Assembly (NCBI GenBank): GCA_963757395.1
Contig: CAVWRK010000004.1
Span: forward strand, 62,001 to 126,000
DNA: 64,000 nucleotides
Reading direction: 5' to 3'
Source: DATAOG01 sp963757395
GTDB lineage: Bacteria > Pseudomonadota > Alphaproteobacteria > Geminicoccales > Geminicoccaceae
Both the position numbers and the translations under genes were made by a program. A model generated the notes under the pieces. That model searched no databases. It saw only the letters and a list, made by a program, of their open reading frames with translations, and was not told the DNA's origin. This document shows positions 18,651 through 28,116 of this stretch, piece by piece (position 1 is the stretch's first letter; every line of letters starts with the position of its first letter).

Positions 18651-19920
18651 ATGAGCGCAAGCCACGGCGAAAGCCCCAGTCTACAGCAACCCGGTGGTGC
18701 GCTGGATCGAGTATCGGCTGCCGGTCTTCAGCACCCTCGACAACTTCGTCGGCAGCGGCTATCCGGCGCCGCGCAACCTGAGCTACTGGTGGAACTTCGG
18801 CTCGCTCGCCGGCATCGCGCTGGTGCTGCAGATCCTGACCGGCGTCGTGCTGTCGATGCACTACACGGCCCAGGTCGACCTCGCCTTCGACAGCGTCGAG
18901 CACATCATGCGCGACGTCAATTTCGGCTGGCTGCTGCGCTATGCCCACGCCAACGGCGCCTCGATGTTCTTCGTCGTGGTCTACATCCACGTCTTCCGCG
19001 GCCTGTACTACGGCTCGTTCAAGACGCCGCGCGAGCTGCTGTGGATGCTCGGCGTCGTCATCCTCCTGCTGATGATGGCGACCGCCTTCATGGGCTACGT
19101 CCTGCCCTGGGGCCAGATGAGCTTCTGGGCGGCGACCGTGATCACCAACCTGTTCTCGGCGTTCCCGGTGGTCGGCGAGAGCATCGTGTCCTGGCTGTGG
19201 GGTGGCTTCTCGGTCGACAACCCGACCCTCAGCCGCTTCTACTCCCTGCACTATCTGCTGCCGTTCGTGATCGTCGCCGTGGTCATGCTGCACATGCTGG
19301 CGCTGCACCAGCACGGCTCCAACAATCCGCTCGGGATCGACCGGAAATCGCCCAAGGACAGCATCCCGTTCCATCCCTACTACACGGTCAAGGACGGGTT
19401 CGGCCTCGGCATCTTCCTGATCGTGTCGGCGATCCTGATCTTCTATTATCCGGACCTGCTCGGGCATCCCGACAACTATATCCCGGCCAACCCGCTGCAG
19501 ACGCCGCCGCACATCGTGCCCGAGTGGTACTTCCTGCCGTTCTACGCGATCCTGCGCGCCATCACCTTCAACGTGTTGTTCATCCCGGCGAAGCTGATGG
19601 GCGTGATCTTGATGTTCGGCTCGATCCTCGTCCTGTTCTTCCTGCCCTGGCTCGACACCTCGCCGGTCCGGAGCGCCCGCTTCCGGCCGGTCTACAAGTG
19701 GTGCTTCTGGCTGCTGGTGCTCGATGGCGTGATGCTCGGCTATCTCGGCGCCCATCCGCCGGAGGGTGCCTACGTGCAGATGGCGCAGCTCGGCACCTTC
19801 TACTACTACCTGTTCTTCCTGGTTCTCCTGCCCCTGCTCGGCAAGCTGGAGCGGCCCCGGCCGCTGCCGACGAGCATCAGCGAGCCCGTGCTGCCGCACG
19901 CCGCAGCGCCTGCCGAATGA
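18651..19920 (+). CDS. petB: Cytochrome b of the bc1 complex, one frameshift near the N-terminus
   Basis: Membrane subunit with two b haems and both quinone sites. ATG 18651 has an AGGGG ribosome site and opens MSASHGESPS. One extra base at 18681 shifts into the main frame, YSNPVVRWIEYRLPVFSTLD, which continues to the stop. The alternative GTG at 18694 has no ribosome site. Features include paired histidines in the helices (RYAHANG, VVYIHVF, SLHYLLPF, VVMLHMLALHQHG) and the PEWYFLPFYAILRAI motif of the Qo site. Corrected length is about 423 residues. Its stop overlaps the petC start. Confidence 0.93.
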
Positions 19921-20705
19921 GGATCATGATGGCACCTTTCAGGCTGGCCTCGACCGCGGCGGCGGCAAGCGTGGTGATCGGCCTCGGTCTTGGCGCGCCG
20001 GCGCAGGCGGCCGAGGAAGCCCCGACGCTGATGCAGCACCCCTGGTCGTTCGATGGCGTGTTCGGCCATTTCGACCGGGCCGCGGCGCAGCGCGGCCTGC
20101 AGGTCTACCGCGAGGTCTGCTCGACCTGCCACTCCCTCAAATACATCGCGTTCCGCAACCTCGCCGAGCTCGGCTACAACGACGACGAGGTCAAGGCGAT
20201 CGCCGCCGAATATCAGATCACCGACGGGCCGGACGATCAGGGCGAGATGTACCAGCGGCCGGGCAAGCCCGCCGACATCTTCCCGGCGCCGTTCGCCAAC
20301 GAGCAGGCGGCGCGGGCGGCCAACGGCGGCGCTTTGCCGCCCGATCTGTCGCTGATCACCAAGGCGCGGGCCGACGGCAGCAACTACGTCTTCAGCCTGC
20401 TGCAGGGGTTCCACGAGCCGCCGGCGGGCGAGACCGGACCCGAGGGCACCTATTACAACGTCTATTTCCCGAGCCACTGGATCGGCATGCCGCCGCCGCT
20501 CTCGGACGGCCAGGTGACCTACGCCGACGGCACCGAGGCGAGCGTCGAGCAGATGGCGAGCGACGTCGCGAACTTCCTGACCTGGGCCGGCGAGCCGACC
20601 CTCGAGGCGCGCAAGCAGAGCGGCCTCAAGGTCATGCTGTTCCTGATCGTGCTGACCGCGCTGCTGTACGCGACCAAGCGCAAGGTCTGGGCCCACCTGC
20701 ACTGA
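19917..20705 (+). CDS. petC: Cytochrome c1 of the bc1 complex
   Basis: Haem c protein passing electrons from the Rieske centre to cytochrome c. 262 residues from ATG 19917, which overlaps the petB stop (ATGA). ATGs at 19926 and 19929 are better spaced from the GAGG at 19919 and may be used. A signal peptide ends near APAQA (about 30). The haem site CSTCH is at 68-72, and the axial methionine is in WIGMPPPL. A C-terminal anchor (VMLFLIVLTALLYAT) is followed by a basic end. Third gene of petABC, converging on the hydrolase gene. Confidence 0.95.
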   Translation: MRIMMAPFRLASTAAAASVVIGLGLGAPAQAAEEAPTLMQHPWSFDGVFGHFDRAAAQRGLQVYREVCSTCHSLKYIAFRNLAELGYNDDEVKAIAAEYQITDGPDDQGEMYQRPGKPADIFPAPFANEQAARAANGGALPPDLSLITKARADGSNYVFSLLQGFHEPPAGETGPEGTYYNVYFPSHWIGMPPPLSDGQVTYADGTEASVEQMASDVANFLTWAGEPTLEARKQSGLKVMLFLIVLTALLYATKRKVWAHLH

Positions 20706-20756
20706 AGGCGCGGCCCGACCGGCGGGCTGCCCCCCCTGAGGCGCTGCCGGCCAGCG

Positions 20757-21704
20757 TCAGGCAGCGCGGCCGCGCGCCGGCAACAGCCAGGTCAGACAGT
20801 CGGCAAACACCTGCTCCGAGGTCGCCTCGTGGAGCAGCAGATGGTGGCGCTCGGCATAGAGGCGGAGCACGCCCCGATCGCCCAGCCGCTCGGCCAGCTC
20901 GTCGATCGCCTGGCGGGTGATCGTGCGGTCGAGCTCGCCGTACAGCAGCAGGGTCGGCGGCAGCGGCACCTCGGGCTCGACGGACGCCAGGTTGGCGAGC
21001 TCGATCAGGCCGTCGTAGGTGCCGACGCTGAGCTCGCGCAGGATCAGGGGATCGTCGGCGAGCCGCGCCGATTCCTCGGGCGCGAGCCAGGGCCGGCCGC
21101 CGCGACGGAGCTCGATCGCGAGCCAGGGCAGGGCCAGCGCGCCGAGCCTGAGCGCCAGATCGTGCAGCTGCTGCAGAGGGACGTCGGTGGCGCGCACCCC
21201 GGGCGCGGCCAGGATCAGCCGGTCGACGCCAGCGACCTTGCCGCTGCCGACACCGGCGAGTGCCACCGAGCCGCCCATGCTCTCGCCGAGCAGGATCAGG
21301 GGCAGACCGGGCTCGTCGGCGCGCAACGCCGCGACCACGTCGGCGAGGTCCTGCATCAGGGTCAGGGCGCCGGGCCAGAGGCCGCGCGAGCCGGTCTCGC
21401 CGAAGCCCCGCTGGTCGTAGGCGAGCAGGGCGATGCCGCGCGCGGCCAGCCAGGTCCCGAGGCGGGCGAACGACTGCCGGTAGTCGCCATAGCCGTGCAG
21501 GCCGAGGACCAGCGCCTTGGGCAGCCGGTCGGGCTGCCAGCAGGTCAACGGCAGGCGGTTGCCATCGCCCAGGATGACGTGGTCGGGATGCAAGGTCGGC
21601 GTCTGGCCACGCGCCCGCGGCGCCGGCCGCGGCCTGACCAGCGAGCCGGCGGCCAGCGCGACCGTCAGGCCGGCCAGCAGCACCCGAGACAAGAGCCGCA
21701 CCAT
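20757..21704 (-). CDS. Alpha/beta hydrolase (lysophospholipase / monoacylglycerol-lipase-like), exported or membrane-anchored
   Basis: 315 residues from ATG 21704. The N-terminal hydrophobic segment (MVRLLSRVLLAGLTVALAAG) acts as a signal or anchor. The hydrolase fold has LGLHGYGDYRQSF with the oxyanion glycine, the nucleophile elbow GESMGG (Ser about residue 150), a likely acid in YGELDRTI, and the histidine in ERHHLLLHE. The order matches serine aquatic-type lysophospholipases. Substrate unknown. Converges on petC with 51 bp between stops, and is not obviously part of an operon. Confidence 0.85.
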   Translation of the reverse strand: MVRLLSRVLLAGLTVALAAGSLVRPRPAPRARGQTPTLHPDHVILGDGNRLPLTCWQPDRLPKALVLGLHGYGDYRQSFARLGTWLAARGIALLAYDQRGFGETGSRGLWPGALTLMQDLADVVAALRADEPGLPLILLGESMGGSVALAGVGSGKVAGVDRLILAAPGVRATDVPLQQLHDLALRLGALALPWLAIELRRGGRPWLAPEESARLADDPLILRELSVGTYDGLIELANLASVEPEVPLPPTLLLYGELDRTITRQAIDELAERLGDRGVLRLYAERHHLLLHEATSEQVFADCLTWLLPARGRAA

Positions 21705-21823
21705 CGAAACCCCACGCCTTCGCCTGTGGCTCCCTCTCATCAGAAACCGGCCATGTCAAGGTGCAAGCCCTCGCCAAGGCATGGCCGGGCTCGAGCCGGC
21801 CCGGCCGGGAGCCGGCTGATCGA

Positions 21824-22789
21824 TCAGACGCTCAGGCGCTCCGGCCAGTCCAGCCGTTGCTGGCTGCGGCTGTGAAAGCGGTAGCCGGTGCCGCCGGCGG
21901 CCTTGGCGCGATACATCGCCGCGTCGGCCTCCCGGGTCAGGCAATCCGGCGCCTGGCCGGGCTGGGCCGCGAGCGCGATGCCGAGGCTCGCGCCGAGCTC
22001 GACCACGAACCCGCCGAGCTCGAACGGCTGGCGGAAGCTGGCCAGGACCTTCTCGGCGATCCGGGCGGCGTCGGCCTGGCGCTGCAGGCCCTCGAGCAGG
22101 ATCGTGAACTCGTCGCCGCCGAGCCTTGCCACCGTGTCGCTGCGCCGGACCGTGCGCAGCAGGCGTTTGGCGACCGCGGCCAGCAGCCGGTCGCCGGCGA
22201 GATGGCCGTGGCGGTCGTTGATCGCCTTGAAGCCGTCGAGATCGAGGAAGATCACCGCGAGCAGCTGACCCGTCCGGTCAGGGACCCGCGGGCGGTCGAG
22301 CCGCCGCAGCGCCTGGGTCAGGCGGTCGTGGAACAGGGTCCGATTGGGCAGGCCGGTCAGCGGGTCGTGCTTGGCCAGCTGGCTGAGCTCGCGCTCGACC
22401 CGCTGACGCTCGATCGCGTGCCGGATCGAGCGCCGCAGCAGGCCGGCGTCGCTCTGGCCCTTGATCAGATAGTCCTGGGCGCCGTTGAGCACCGCCTCGA
22501 GGGCGAGGCGCTCGTCGTCGACGCGGCTGAGCACCAGGACCGGCAGATCGGGCGCGGCGCGCCGCAGCTCGCCGACCGCCCCCAGCCCCGGGGCGTCCGG
22601 CAGCGCCAGATCGAGGAGCACGACGTCGAACGCGGTCGCGGCCAGACGCTTCAGCGCGGCCGCCAACGATGCCACCCGGGTGATGCGAAAGGCATCGAGC
22701 GGCGCCGCCTCGAGCCAGGCCGAGAGCAGGCGCGCATGGTCGCGCTCGGCATCGACCAGCAGCACCTCATGGCAAGCGCGGGACCGCAT
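21824..22789 (-). CDS. Response regulator with GGDEF domain (diguanylate cyclase)
   Basis: Predicted to make c-di-GMP when phosphorylated by an unknown kinase. 321 residues from ATG 22789 (GGGAGAG site). An N-terminal receiver domain has its phospho-acceptor aspartate in DVVLLDLALPD and the lysine in YLIKG. The GGDEF domain follows, with NDRHGHLAGD, an intact inhibitory site RRSD five residues before an intact GGDEF active loop, and an ASLGIAL strand. It is paralogous to, and divergent from, the gene at 23085 (shared AWLEAAP motif and domain order). Between them is a short inverted repeat at 22968-22982. Confidence 0.92.
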   Translation of the reverse strand: MRSRACHEVLLVDAERDHARLLSAWLEAAPLDAFRITRVASLAAALKRLAATAFDVVLLDLALPDAPGLGAVGELRRAAPDLPVLVLSRVDDERLALEAVLNGAQDYLIKGQSDAGLLRRSIRHAIERQRVERELSQLAKHDPLTGLPNRTLFHDRLTQALRRLDRPRVPDRTGQLLAVIFLDLDGFKAINDRHGHLAGDRLLAAVAKRLLRTVRRSDTVARLGGDEFTILLEGLQRQADAARIAEKVLASFRQPFELGGFVVELGASLGIALAAQPGQAPDCLTREADAAMYRAKAAGGTGYRFHSRSQQRLDWPERLSV

Positions 22790-22967
22790 CCCAACTCTCC
22801 CGCGGCAAGACGTCACCCCGCAAGACGCTGCCGCAGCCACGCGCCTACATCCTTGTGGTTGAGGAATGGTAAAGCGGACCCGCGCGCGAGCGGTCGCACG
22901 CTCGCGCCGCGGCGATCGCCGCCCGACCCCTGCCAGGCCGCCCGGCGCCGGCTCGGGGCGCTTTTAC

Positions 22968-22982
22968 CTGATAATGTATCAG
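22968..22982. promoter_or_regulatory. Inverted repeat CTGATA-N3-TATCAG between divergent GGDEF genes
   Basis: A perfect 6-bp inverted repeat with a 3-base spacer in the only A+T-rich part of a 295-bp intergenic region (22790-23084). Its position between two divergent starts fits an operator or promoter element. No matching site was seen elsewhere, so this is a weak call. Confidence 0.35.
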
Positions 22983-23084
22983 ACTTGCCGCTGACATCGC
23001 TCAATGGTTTTGCAATGCGCGCGCTTTCTTGCTAATCCAACGACCCGATCTCTCGTCACGATCGCGGCAGCGCCGTCGGAGCCC

Positions 23085-25006
23085 ATGAGCGAGCGGTTGT
23101 CGGTAAATGGACCAACGCCTGCGGCCGAGCCCGGGTCGGCCAACGGCTGGTCGGCCGCGGACGCGCCGCTCGCGGCTGCTCGGGCGGGGGCCGGTCCGGG
23201 TCCTGCTGGTCGAGGCCGACGAGGCCGACTTCCGGACCACGCGGGCCTGGCTCGAGGCGGCGCCCCATCTCGAGTTCGCGGTCGAGCGGGCGGCCGATCT
23301 CGAGACCGCTCTCGGGCGGCTGCGCGCGGGCCCGTTCGACATCTGCCTGGTCGACCACAGCCTGCCCGACGGCCATGGCCTGGAGCTCGCGCGGACGGCG
23401 CAGAAGGGGCGCTTCCGGACCCCGATCATCATGCTGTCGGGCGCCGCCACGCTCGAGCTCGACCTGCAGGCGATGGTGCTCGGCGTGGCCGATTTCCTCG
23501 ACAAGAACCGGCTCGATGCGGTCCGTCTCGAGCGGACCATCCGCTACGCTCTCGCCCGCCAGCGCCAGGCGGAACGGCTCAGCCACCTGGCGCAATACGA
23601 CGAGCTGACCGGGCTCGCCAACCGCTCGCTGTTCCAGGATCGTCTGGAGCGCGCGCTCGCCTGGGCCCGGCGCCACGAGCGCCTGGTCGCGGTCATGATC
23701 CTCGACCTCAACGGCTTCAAGGCGATCAACGATCGCCTCGGGCATCTGGCCGGCGATCGCCTGCTGGCGGTCATGGCCAAGCGTCTCGGCGGCCGCCTGC
23801 GCGAGACCGACACCGTGGCGCGCCTCGGCGGCGACGAGTTCGCGATCCTGATCGAGAACCTGGCCAAGCCCGAGCACGCCGCTCTGGTCGCCCGCAAGCT
23901 GCTCGACACGGTGGCGCCGCCGGCGACGGTCGACGACCAGGAGGTCACGGTCACCGCCAGCCTCGGCGTCGCGCTCTATCCGCGCGACGGCCAGACCGGG
24001 CCGGAGCTGGTGCGCCAGGCCGACCGCGCCATGTATCGGGCCAAGGCCGAGGGCGGCAATCTCTGCCGTTTCAGCAGCGATCAGCTCGAGCGCCGGGTCC
24101 AGCGCGGCGCGCTGCTCGAGACCGATCTTCGGCGCGGGCTCGCGCAGGGCGAGTTCCAGCTCCACTACCAGCCCCAGGTGACGCTCACCCCGGGCGCGCT
24201 CGGCATCTCCGCGATGATCCGCTGGAGCCATCCGCAGCTCGGCCTGATCGGCCCCGAGCGCTTCCTGTCGCTGGCCGAGGACACCGGCCTGCTCGAGGCG
24301 CTCACCAGGTGGCTGTTCGAGGCCGCCTGCAGCCAGGCGCGCCGCTGGCACGACCTCGGCCTGGACCGGGTGCACCTGGCCATGCCGATCCTGTCGCGCC
24401 AGCAGCTGGCCTGGAGCGGCCTGACCGAGCGGCTCGGCATCTGCCTGCGCGCCGCCGGCCTGGCGCCGGGCAGCCTCGAGATCGAGCTCAGCGAGGAGCT
24501 CCTGCTCAACGCGGCCGATGCCGGCGGCGGCGCGCTCAGCGGCGCTGAAGGCGCTCGGCGTGCGCCTGGCGCTGGACGGCTACGGGCGCGGCCCGACCGC
24601 GCTGCGCGGTCTGCAGCTCGGCGTGCTCGATACCCTGAAGCTGGCGCGCGAGCTGCACCAGGACGTGCCGGCCGACGCCCAGCGCGCCGCCGTGGTCGGG
24701 GCGATCATCGCGCTCGCCCGCGAGCTCGGTCTGCGGGTGGTGGCCGAAGGCGTCGATCGCCAGGAGCAGCTCGCCTGCCTGCGCCGGCGCGGCTGCGATG
24801 CGGTCCAGGCGTTCATGAGCTGCCCGCCGCTGCCGGCCGAGGCCTGCACCGGCTGGTTGCGCCAGGCGTCGGCCCGCGGCGCCGGCCGGCGCGACCCGAT
24901 CCCGGCCTGGGCCGGCGCGCTGCTGACGGCGCCCGAGCAGGCGCCGGCGGCGGCGATTGCCGGTGCGCGCTATGCGCTCGCCCGCGCCGTCAGCGAGCCC
25001 CGATAG
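23085..25006 (+). CDS. Receiver-GGDEF protein with degenerate EAL domain, two frameshifts as sequenced
   Basis: About 640 residues after correction. The receiver has aspartate in CLVDHSLPDGHG. The GGDEF domain has an RETD inhibitory site and an intact GGDEF loop. An EAL-type domain follows, but its key motifs are altered: the EAL position reads SAM (ISAMIRW), DDFGTG reads DGYGRG, and the lysine-aspartate pair is KLA. It is therefore probably not a phosphodiesterase. ATG 23085 (MSERLSVNG, GGAG site) needs one extra-base correction near 23190; ATG 23107 is the in-frame alternative. A second extra base lies near 24520. Its 3' end overlaps the convergent cyclase gene by 37 bp. Confidence 0.85.
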
Positions 25007-26049
25007 GCGGCCGAAGCGACCGGGTCGCGGGCCGCCGCGAGGACCTGGTTGCGACCCTGGCGCTTGGCCTGATAGAGCGCCTCGTCGGCGCGCCAGATCA
25101 GCTCGCTCAGCGCCTCGCGCGGATCGAACTGGGCGCAGCCGATCGACAGCGTGATGTTGCCGAGCTCCTGGCGGCTCGATTTCAAGCGGATGCGATTGCC
25201 GGCGACCGTCTTGCGGACCTGCTCGGCCAGCTGGCGCGCCCCGGCGAGCGCGGTCTGCGGCAGGATCACCGCGAACTCCTCGCCGCCATAGCGGGCGGCC
25301 AGATCGCGGCCCTTGACCGACTGGGTCAGCACCTGCGCCACCAGACGCAGCACCTGATCGCCGATCTGGTGGCCGTGGGAGTCGTTGAACAGCTTGAAAT
25401 GGTCGATGTCGGCGAGCAGCAGGCTGAGCGGCTCGCCGCCCGCCCGCGCCTCCTCGGTCGCGATACCGAGCTCGTAGTCGAAGTACTTGCGGTTGGCGAT
25501 CCCGGTCAGGCTGTCGGTGTTCGCCTCGTGCTGGGCGTTCGCGAGATCGGCCCGCAGGCCTTCGATCTGCTGCGACGACTCCGCCATCTCAGCCGCGACC
25601 CGCCGGGCGTAGGCCAGCATGTCGCGGGTCGCCTCGACGATCTCGCCGACCAGGGCCTGCAGATCGGAGGTGGGCTTGGCTTCGTCGAGCTCGCTGCTCA
25701 AGGTCTCGAGGCGGTTGCCGTAGGCGATGGCCTCTTGGGACATGCCGCTGACCATCGCGAGCAGATGGGTCATCGTGCTCTCGATCCGCTGACAGGTCTC
25801 GTCGAGCAGGCGCACCTGGCGGCCGGTGCCGAAGAACCGCTCGTGCAGCTCCGCCAGACGGGCGTCGGTCAACGGCTCGCCCTGCTCTTCGATCAGGCGC
25901 AGGCGCTCGCTCAGTTCGGGGTAACAACCCGAGCAGTGGCTGTACCAGATCAGATAGTGGTTGGGACTCGGCGCGATCTGTCGCCGCGCCATCGCCGCGA
26001 GCGCGGCGTCGGCCAGCCTCCTCGCCTGTTCGATCGGATCGATGTGCAT
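24970..26049 (-). CDS. Diguanylate cyclase with N-terminal helical region (GGEEF)
   Basis: 359 residues. An N-terminal soluble, helix-rich sensory part, with a likely coiled coil around 95-170, leads to a GGDEF domain: DSLTGIANRKYFD, NDSHGHQIGDQV, and the active loop GGEEF. The inhibitory site position reads KGRD rather than RxxD, so product inhibition may be weakened. Upstream, NHYLIWYSHCSG resembles the N-terminus of PleD/DgcB-like cyclases found in alphaproteobacteria. ATG 26049. Third c-di-GMP gene in a row, which suggests a local signalling cluster. Confidence 0.9.
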   Translation of the reverse strand: MHIDPIEQARRLADAALAAMARRQIAPSPNHYLIWYSHCSGCYPELSERLRLIEEQGEPLTDARLAELHERFFGTGRQVRLLDETCQRIESTMTHLLAMVSGMSQEAIAYGNRLETLSSELDEAKPTSDLQALVGEIVEATRDMLAYARRVAAEMAESSQQIEGLRADLANAQHEANTDSLTGIANRKYFDYELGIATEEARAGGEPLSLLLADIDHFKLFNDSHGHQIGDQVLRLVAQVLTQSVKGRDLAARYGGEEFAVILPQTALAGARQLAEQVRKTVAGNRIRLKSSRQELGNITLSIGCAQFDPREALSELIWRADEALYQAKRQGRNQVLAAARDPVASAAYRGSLTARASA

Positions 26050-26099
26050 ACGGTGGCCTTCGATCTCTCAGACCCACCGTTGGTGTAGGGGGAAGCGGA

Positions 26100-27233
26100 T
26101 TAATGGCGCCTTAATGCGGCCCGGCCACGCGCCGGCAGGCGCTCGATCAACCGCAGCAGCGCGGCGCCGACCGGTGCTGGCGCGAAGCAGCGGGCGCGCG
26201 CCCGGGCAAGCTCGGCGTAGCGGCGGCGCAGACCGGCGTCGGCCATGGCCGCGAGCGCGCCCGCGAGCGCGCGAGCGTCCTCGCGCGGCACCAGCAGGCC
26301 GGCGCGGCCGTCGTCGAGCACGAAACGGGCACCGCCCCCCAGGGCATCGGTGCTGATCACCGGCAGACCCTCGCGCATGGCCTCGGCGAGCACCTGCCCG
26401 AAGCCCTCCTCGTTGGAGGCCAGGACGAAGGCGTCGGCGGCCGCGAGATAGGGCCTGGGCGACGCGACGTAGCCCAAGAGCCGGACCCGGTCCGCGAGGC
26501 CCTGGGCCGCGATCCGGGCCCGGAGCCCGGCCTCGGCGGAGCCGCTGCCGGCGATCAGCAGGCGGGCATCGAGCGGCGCGGCGATCTCGGCGAACGCGTC
26601 GAGCAGCAGCGGCAGGTTCTTGACCGGCTCGAGCCGGCCGACCGTGACGAACACCGGCCCGCCCGCGCGGCCGGCCGCGAGCCAGGGATGCGGGCAGGCC
26701 TCGGCGAGCGGCGGCATCGGCGGCAGGACGTTCGGGATGCACTCGACCCGCGCCGGATCGAGGCCCGCGACCTCGATCACCTCCTCGCGCACCGCCGGGC
26801 TGACCGCGAACGAGCCGTCGGCGAAGCGGTAGAGCAGGCGGACCAGCGGCGTGCTGTTCTTCCAGCTCTGACCGCGGGCGAGACGCACGGGATGGTGATG
26901 GCTCAGGATCAGGCGGCCACGCCAGCCGGGCGCCGTGCGGCCGGCGACCACCGCGGCCAGATTGGGGATGATCGGGCCGGCGATCAGGACGTCCGGGCGG
27001 GCGTCGAGCAGATGGCGGCGCAGCGGCCAGATCGCGCCCGCCGAACCGCTGCCCGCGAGCCGGATCGGGCGCGCCCCGGCCGGGAACGGATGCTCGGCGG
27101 CCGCCATGTCGCCCTTGACGGTCAGGAGATCGATCGCGCTCACGCCGTTGGCGGCGAGGGCATTGGCCAGACCCGAGAAGACCGCCCCGAACGTGCCGCC
27201 CGACATGTCCTGGCTGAACAGCGCGACCTTCAT
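26100..27233 (-). CDS. Glycosyltransferase family 4
   Basis: Transfers a sugar from an activated donor to a glycan or lipid acceptor. 377 residues with a GT-B fold. The N-terminal acceptor domain begins MKVALFSQDMSGGTFGAVFSGL. The donor-binding half has VGRLEPVKNLPLLLDAF and the nucleotide-sugar motif NEEGFGQVLAEAMREGLPVI with the E-x7-E pattern. SHHHPVRLARG lies between. Its start overlaps the stop of the SDR gene by 4 bp, so the two are co-translated. Acceptor unknown. Confidence 0.88.
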   Translation of the reverse strand: MKVALFSQDMSGGTFGAVFSGLANALAANGVSAIDLLTVKGDMAAAEHPFPAGARPIRLAGSGSAGAIWPLRRHLLDARPDVLIAGPIIPNLAAVVAGRTAPGWRGRLILSHHHPVRLARGQSWKNSTPLVRLLYRFADGSFAVSPAVREEVIEVAGLDPARVECIPNVLPPMPPLAEACPHPWLAAGRAGGPVFVTVGRLEPVKNLPLLLDAFAEIAAPLDARLLIAGSGSAEAGLRARIAAQGLADRVRLLGYVASPRPYLAAADAFVLASNEEGFGQVLAEAMREGLPVISTDALGGGARFVLDDGRAGLLVPREDARALAGALAAMADAGLRRRYAELARARARCFAPAPVGAALLRLIERLPARGRAALRRH

Positions 27234-28030
27234 CGGCGTGCCGCGGCCTCGTCGGGCAAGAGCCAGCCCAGATGCCGGCCGCCGTCGAGCGCGATCATCT
27301 GGCCGGTCATCGCCGGCGCCTCGAGGATCAGGCGCAGCGTCCGGCAGATCTCCTCGACGCTCGGGCAGCGCTCGAGCGGATTGGCGCGGCAGAAGGCGGC
27401 GAACTGCTCGGCGCTCATGCCGGCGTCCGGCAGGGTCGGCCCCGGCGCGATCGCGTTGACCCGGACCCGCGGCGCGAGCGCCCGGGCGAGATGCTGCGTG
27501 AGCGCCCAGAGCCCGGCCTTGGAGACCGTATAGGACGTGTAGTGCGGGGTCAGGTTGAGCACCCGCTGGTCGATCAGGTTGACGACGTTGGCCTCGGCAC
27601 CGGCCGGCAGCTCGGCGAGCAGGCCCTGGGTCAGGACCAGGGGTGCTCGGAGATTGATCGCCATGTGCCGCGCCCAGCGGTGCGCGTCGGCGGTCTCCGG
27701 CCGGTCGTAGTCGAAGACCGCGGCGTTGTTGACCAGCAGCGTGAGCGGCCCGAGCGCGGCGGCGGCCGCCCCGACCAGCGCGGCGGTCGCCCGCTCGTCC
27801 TCGAGATCGGCGGCCAGCGCCACCGCCCGCCGGCCGAGCGCCTCGATCGCCGCCACGACCGCGGCCGCCTCGGCTGCCGAGGTCCGGTAGTGGACCGCGA
27901 CGTCGAAGCCCTGCGCCGCCAGATCGAGCGCCAGCGCCCGCCCGATCCGCCTGGCGGCGCCGGTGACCAGGGCCGCGCCGGTGACCAAGGCCGCGCCGGT
28001 GACCGGGGCTGCTCTCGCGGGCGCGCTCAT
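27230..28030 (-). CDS. SDR oxidoreductase, pteridine-reductase / FolM-like
   Basis: NADPH-dependent short-chain reductase, 266 residues from ATG 28030. The cofactor motif is TGAARRIG, with arginine where classical SDRs have glycine, as in pteridine reductases and FolM. Other landmarks are NNAAVFD, the catalytic YTVSK tyrosine/lysine pair, and NAIAPGPTLP. A FolM-like role in reducing dihydrofolate or dihydromonapterin is therefore a fair guess. The N-terminus is odd: an 18-bp repeat triplicates the first strand as APVTGA-ALVTGA-ALVTGA before ARRIG. Overlaps the glycosyltransferase start by 4 bp. Confidence 0.82.
   Translation of the reverse strand: MSAPARAAPVTGAALVTGAALVTGAARRIGRALALDLAAQGFDVAVHYRTSAAEAAAVVAAIEALGRRAVALAADLEDERATAALVGAAAAALGPLTLLVNNAAVFDYDRPETADAHRWARHMAINLRAPLVLTQGLLAELPAGAEANVVNLIDQRVLNLTPHYTSYTVSKAGLWALTQHLARALAPRVRVNAIAPGPTLPDAGMSAEQFAAFCRANPLERCPSVEEICRTLRLILEAPAMTGQMIALDGGRHLGWLLPDEAAARR
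27957..28010. repeat. 18-bp tandem repeat (x3) at the Rossmann motif of the SDR gene
   Basis: Units at 27957-27974, 27975-27992 and 27993-28010 (core GCGCCGGTGACCAAGGCC). In frame they encode three copies of the ALVTGA strand-turn that normally occurs once at the start of an SDR cofactor fold. Only the last copy is followed by the rest of the glycine motif. Confidence 0.85.
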
Positions 28031-28116
28031 GCTACAAGCCCTCGCCGGAACCGCCGGCCGGCGCGCCGCGCCGACGGGCACCGTGCGGGAGCCGGTCGAA
28101 GACGGAGGTCGTTCGC

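Noticed and set aside
26095..26115. ATTAA...TTAAT inverted repeat at the glycosyltransferase stop as a terminator
   Set aside because: No T-run follows and the stem is short; the downstream cyclase gene is on the same strand.
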